From the NCBI RefSeq assembly GCF_018403265.1, contig NZ_BOSI01000001.1:682001-746000 (forward strand): a DNA stretch of 64,000 bases, given 5' to 3'. This DNA comes from Paenibacillus sp. J31TS4. Lineage in GTDB: Bacteria > Bacillota > Bacilli > Paenibacillales > NBRC-103111. The position numbers and the translations under genes are program-made. This document shows positions 60,854-64,000 of the stretch, piece after piece. Below the pieces are notes generated by a model that saw only the letters and a program-made list of their open reading frames with translations, was not told where the DNA came from and made no database searches. Position 1 is the stretch's first letter. Every line of letters starts with the position of its first letter.

Positions 60854-63291
60854 CCCGGCGTCTTCTTCAGAAGATGTACAACTGTCACGCCTTTGGTTGC
60901 GGGTACGATCTGCTTGCCGTTCGATTTCCGTTCTTCGATCGGGGCTTTCTCGGTGGAGACCGCCACCTTTTCCCCGTTCGACAGAATAGTGGTCAGCTCG
61001 AACGCTTCTTTGACGGCGAACGCCTGCACAAGCGCGCTGCCATTGGAACGCACCCGCTTGCCGTCCTTGAACTCAAACGTGAAGACGCCCTTGCCTCCCC
61101 GTCCCTGCACCGGATAATCGAGCAGGAGCGACCGCTTGGCGTAGCCGAGATCGGACATGACCAGGATCTCCCCTTCTTCTCCCTCTACCCATTCGGCGGC
61201 GACCACCTCGTCGCCTTCCTTCAGTTGGATCCCCCGGACGCCGGCCGCCGCGCGGCCCATCCGGTTCACTTCTTCTTCCGGGAAGCGGATGCACATGCCC
61301 GTCTTCGAGACGAGCAGCAGCTCCTTCTTGCCGTCCGACAATTCTACGGCGATCACCTCGTCGCCCTCCGCCACCTTGATAGCCAGTACGCCGCTCGAAC
61401 GGTTCGTCTGGTATTCCTTCAGCTCCGTCCGCTTTACCTGGCCCCGCCGGGTTACGAACAGGAGCGAGCGGTCCGCCTCCTCGAAGCTCTTGACCGGAAT
61501 GACGGCCGCGATCCGGTCGTCCTTGGGGAGCGGAATGACGTTCACGATCGCCGTTCCGTTTTCCTTCCACTTGTACTCCGGAATTTGATGGACAGGCAGC
61601 AGGTAATACTGTCCCTTCCCCGTGAAGATCAGCAGATTCTCCAGCGTATTCACGTCGAGCAGGAACCGAAGATAGTCCCCTTCCTTGAGACCCGTATTGT
61701 CCGTCTCCCCGCCCGAGCGGGTAAAGGACAGCTTGCTGGTCCGCTTGATATACCCTTCGCCGGACAGCGCCACCAGCACATCTTCGGAGGTGACCATAAC
61801 CTCGACGTTGACCTTCAGCTCCTCGATCTCTCCCTGGATTTCGGACCGGCGGTCGATGCCGTACTTGGTGCGAATCTCCGTCAGCTCGGTCTTGATCACC
61901 TTGAGCAGCTTGGCCGTGCTGGCGAGTATGCCGCGCAGCTGCTCGATCAGCTTTCTGAGCTCCTTCAGCTCCTTCTCGAGCGAAGTAATCTCCAGATTGG
62001 TCAGCCGGTACAGCTGGAGCGTCAGGATTGCATCGGCTTGCCGCTCGGTGAAGCCGTACTGCTCGATCAGGTTTTTCTGAGCATCCTGGCGATTTTTGGA
62101 CGCCTTGATCGTGGCGATGACGTCGTCCAGAATGTTCAGTGCCTTGACAAGCCCCTCCAGCACATGGGCGCGGTCCTCGGCTTTTTCGAGCTCGTAGCGG
62201 GTCCGGTAGGTGACGACTTCCTTCTGGTGCTCGATATAGGCTTCGAGCAGCTGCTTGAGGCCAAGCTGCATCGGTGTCTTGTTGACGATCGCCACCATAT
62301 TGAAGTTGTAGTTGACCTGCAGATCGGTTTTCTTCAGCAGGTAGGCGAGAATGCCCTGGGCGTCGGCCTCTTTCTTCAGCTCAACGACGATCCGCAGGCC
62401 GTTGCGGCCGCTCTCGTCCCGCACCTCGGCAATCCCCTCGACTTTTTTCTCGAGCCGGATGTTTTCCATCGCCGTAACGAGCCGCGACTTAACGACCTGA
62501 TACGGGATCTCGGTGATGACGATCTGCTGGCGTCCGCCTTTCAAATCCTCAATCGCCGTGCGGGCGCGTAGGTAGATCCGCCCTTTGCCGGTGCGGAACG
62601 CTTCCTTGATCCCTTCCTCGCCCATAATAATGCCGCCGGTCGGAAAGTCCGGACCTTGAACCGTGCGCATGAGCTCCTCCAGCTCGATCTGCGGGTTCTC
62701 CATGACTGCGATGCAGGCGTCGATCACTTCCCGCAAATTATGCGGCGGAATCTCGGTTGCGAAGCCGGAGGAGATTCCGCTCACTCCGTTGACAAGCAGA
62801 TTGGGGTAACGCGAAGGCAGTACGACGGGCTCCTTCGCCGTATTGTCGAAGTTGTCCTTGAACTGGACCGTCCGCTTGTCGATATCTCGCAGCAGTTCCA
62901 TCGCGATCGGCGACAGCCGGGCCTCGGTATACCGCATGGCGGCCGCCGGATCGTCGTCGATCGAGCCCCAGTTGCCATGGCCGTCGATGAGGACATGCCC
63001 CATCTTCCATGGCTGCGCCATCCGCGCCATGCCCTCATAGATCGACGAATCCCCGTGCGGGTGATAGTTGCCCATGACGTCGCCTACCGTCTTGGCCGAT
63101 TTGCGGTAAGACTTGTCCGGCGTGTTGCCCGCTTCGTACATGGAATACAGGATGCGCCGCTGCACGGGCTTAAGGCCGTCCCGGACGTCGGGAATGGCGC
63201 GGTCCTGAATGATATATTTGGAGTACCGCCCGAACCGGTCGCCGACCACATCCTCCAGAAAGGCGGGTAATAGTTGTTCCAGCATACTCAT
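60844..63291 (-). CDS. parC: DNA topoisomerase IV subunit A
   Basis: The 815-residue ParC decatenates daughter chromosomes with ParE. The catalytic Tyr is Y121 in [11 protein letters not shown]. The quinolone-determining loop reads [10 protein letters not shown] (S82, E86), the susceptible-type residues. The C-terminal beta-pinwheel repeats are visible, and the protein is full length. ATG at 63291 has GAGGAG 12 nt upstream, next to the parE stop (17 nt gap). Confidence 0.97.
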   Translation of the reverse strand: MSMLEQLLPAFLEDVVGDRFGRYSKYIIQDRAIPDVRDGLKPVQRRILYSMYEAGNTPDKSYRKSAKTVGDVMGNYHPHGDSSIYEGMARMAQPWKMGHVLIDGHGNWGSIDDDPAAAMRYTEARLSPIAMELLRDIDKRTVQFKDNFDNTAKEPVVLPSRYPNLLVNGVSGISSGFATEIPPHNLREVIDACIAVMENPQIELEELMRTVQGPDFPTGGIIMGEEGIKEAFRTGKGRIYLRARTAIEDLKGGRQQIVITEIPYQVVKSRLVTAMENIRLEKKVEGIAEVRDESGRNGLRIVVELKKEADAQGILAYLLKKTDLQVNYNFNMVAIVNKTPMQLGLKQLLEAYIEHQKEVVTYRTRYELEKAEDRAHVLEGLVKALNILDDVIATIKASKNRQDAQKNLIEQYGFTERQADAILTLQLYRLTNLEITSLEKELKELRKLIEQLRGILASTAKLLKVIKTELTEIRTKYGIDRRSEIQGEIEELKVNVEVMVTSEDVLVALSGEGYIKRTSKLSFTRSGGETDNTGLKEGDYLRFLLDVNTLENLLIFTGKGQYYLLPVHQIPEYKWKENGTAIVNVIPLPKDDRIAAVIPVKSFEEADRSLLFVTRRGQVKRTELKEYQTNRSSGVLAIKVAEGDEVIAVELSDGKKELLLVSKTGMCIRFPEEEVNRMGRAAAGVRGIQLKEGDEVVAAEWVEGEEGEILVMSDLGYAKRSLLLDYPVQGRGGKGVFTFEFKDGKRVRSNGSALVQAFAVKEAFELTTILSNGEKVAVSTEKAPIEERKSNGKQIVPATKGVTVVHLLKKTPGQS

Positions 63292-63308
63292 GTGTCGTTA
63301 CGTCTCCT

Positions 63309-64000
63309 CTATTCTTCGAATTCCGTAAAGTCCACGTTCTCGATAATCCAGCGCTTGCGCGGGTCGACCTTGTCGCCCATAAGCGTCGTTACCCGGCGCT
63401 CCGCCTTGGCCGCATCCTCGATCATCACCTGGAAGAGTGTGCGCCCTTCCGGGTTCATCGTCGTCTCCCACAGCTGCTCGGGGTTCATCTCCCCAAGTCC
63501 TTTGTACCGCTGTATTTCGACGTTCTTCCCGAGCTCCTTCAGCGCAGCCTGCAGCTCTTCGTCGGAGAAGACATACTTCTCGACCGAGTTTTTGCCGGCC
63601 TTCTTGCTAAGCTTGTAAAGAGGCGGCTGGGCGATGAAGACGCGGCCGGTATCGATCAGCGGCTTCATGTAGCGGTAGAAGAAGGTCAAGAGGAGCACCT
63701 GGATGTGAGCGCCGTCGGTATCGGCATCCGTCATGATGATGATCTTGCCGTAATTGCTCTCTTCCTCGGCGAACTCGCTCCCTACCCCGGCGCCGATCGC
63801 CGAGATGATCGCCTTGTATTCGTCGTTTTTGAGAATATCGGTAAGCTTGGCCTTCTCCGGGTTCATCGGCTTTCCCTTAAGCGGCAAAATCGCCTGATGC
63901 TTGGAATCGCGTCCCTGCTTGGCCGAGCCGCCTGCGGAGTCTCCTTCGACGATGAACAGCTCGTTTTTGGCGTAATCCTTGGACTGCGCCGGCGTCAGCT
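63309..64000 (-). CDS. parE: DNA topoisomerase IV subunit B, C-terminal part (cut by window end)
   Basis: The reverse strand reads in frame for 230 codons from the right edge. It includes the TOPRIM motifs [15 protein letters not shown] and [19 protein letters not shown] and the RYKGLGEMN block. The N-terminal ATPase half lies outside the window. It is followed after 17 nt by parC, the usual operon order. Confidence 0.96.
   Translation of the reverse strand, partial: LTPAQSKDYAKNELFIVEGDSAGGSAKQGRDSKHQAILPLKGKPMNPEKAKLTDILKNDEYKAIISAIGAGVGSEFAEEESNYGKIIIMTDADTDGAHIQVLLLTFFYRYMKPLIDTGRVFIAQPPLYKLSKKAGKNSVEKYVFSDEELQAALKELGKNVEIQRYKGLGEMNPEQLWETTMNPEGRTLFQVMIEDAAKAERRVTTLMGDKVDPRKRWIIENVDFTEFEE

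Noticed and set aside
1-64000. tRNA, rRNA, CRISPR array, IS element or prophage
   Set aside because: No cloverleaf-like sequence, regularly spaced repeats, transposase, integrase or structural phage gene was recognised on either strand by reading. A tRNAscan or ISfinder run could still find something I missed.

Overview
The window is chromosomal DNA from a high-GC, endospore-forming Firmicute, most likely of the Paenibacillaceae (Paenibacillus/Cohnella type). Pointers are the mutS/mutL locus next to the spore-coat gene cotE, a YteA-type DksA-like sporulation protein, FeoB split into two genes, a glgBCDA operon with GlgD, Gram-positive lipoproteins, strong AGGAGG ribosome binding sites with frequent GTG/TTG starts, and no outer-membrane genes. 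No tRNA, rRNA, insertion sequence, phage or CRISPR array was seen. The window reads as ordinary chromosome with several small accessory operons.

Layout. 1-7.6 kb: mismatch repair (mutL partial, mutS) with a secreted S41 protease between them, then a predicted peptide amidoligase and cotE, whose upstream region holds a good sigma-E-like promoter. 7.7-11.4 kb: a YqjA-like membrane protein and a NitT/TauT-type ABC importer (binding lipoprotein, ATPase, permease). 11.6-15.2 kb: M32 carboxypeptidase, an Fe-S biogenesis family protein, beta-carbonic anhydrase, pirin. 15.5-21.5 kb: a MacAB-like export operon (adaptor, ATPase, FtsX permease) ending in a large secreted multidomain protein, preceded by a DUF309/response regulator/histidine kinase operon (21.6-24.4 kb). 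24.5-28.8 kb: two small YxcD-region proteins, then a reactive-sulfur region (TauE exporter, rhodanese-metallo-beta-lactamase protein, TusA-rhodanese protein) with a perfect CsoR/CstR-type palindrome upstream of the TusA-rhodanese gene.

28.8-45.3 kb: a kinase-fold phosphotransferase, a MazG-like pyrophosphohydrolase, an MsbA-like ABC exporter, a four-gene FtsX/ATPase/lipoprotein/DUF2306-like operon, a cytosolic multi-PAS histidine kinase with a ComA/NarL-type regulator, an L,D-transpeptidase, a nucleoside/guanine deaminase, a Gfo/Idh/MocA oxidoreductase, a second phosphotransferase and a low-GC GNAT acetyltransferase. 45.4-49 kb is metal homeostasis: copZ, csoR, and feoA-feoB(G)-feoB(TM) with a MntR/DtxR-like palindrome in the leader. 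49-52.1 kb: SDR with its MarR regulator, signal peptidase I and a YteA-like protein. 52.2-58 kb: glycogen operon glgB-glgC-glgD-glgA. 58.3-64 kb: an RlmI-like methyltransferase and RluA-type pseudouridine synthase pair, a MarR regulator, a small protein, and parE-parC (parE cut by the window end).

Four short ORFs under 60 codons are proposed as possible genes (25308-25445, 26347-26526, 43637-43726, 60683-60853). I found nothing that proves a wholly new system. The best leads are the amidoligase beside cotE, the sulfur/copper/iron operators, the export operon with its multidomain secreted protein, and the duplicated His-motif lipoprotein in the second FtsX operon.
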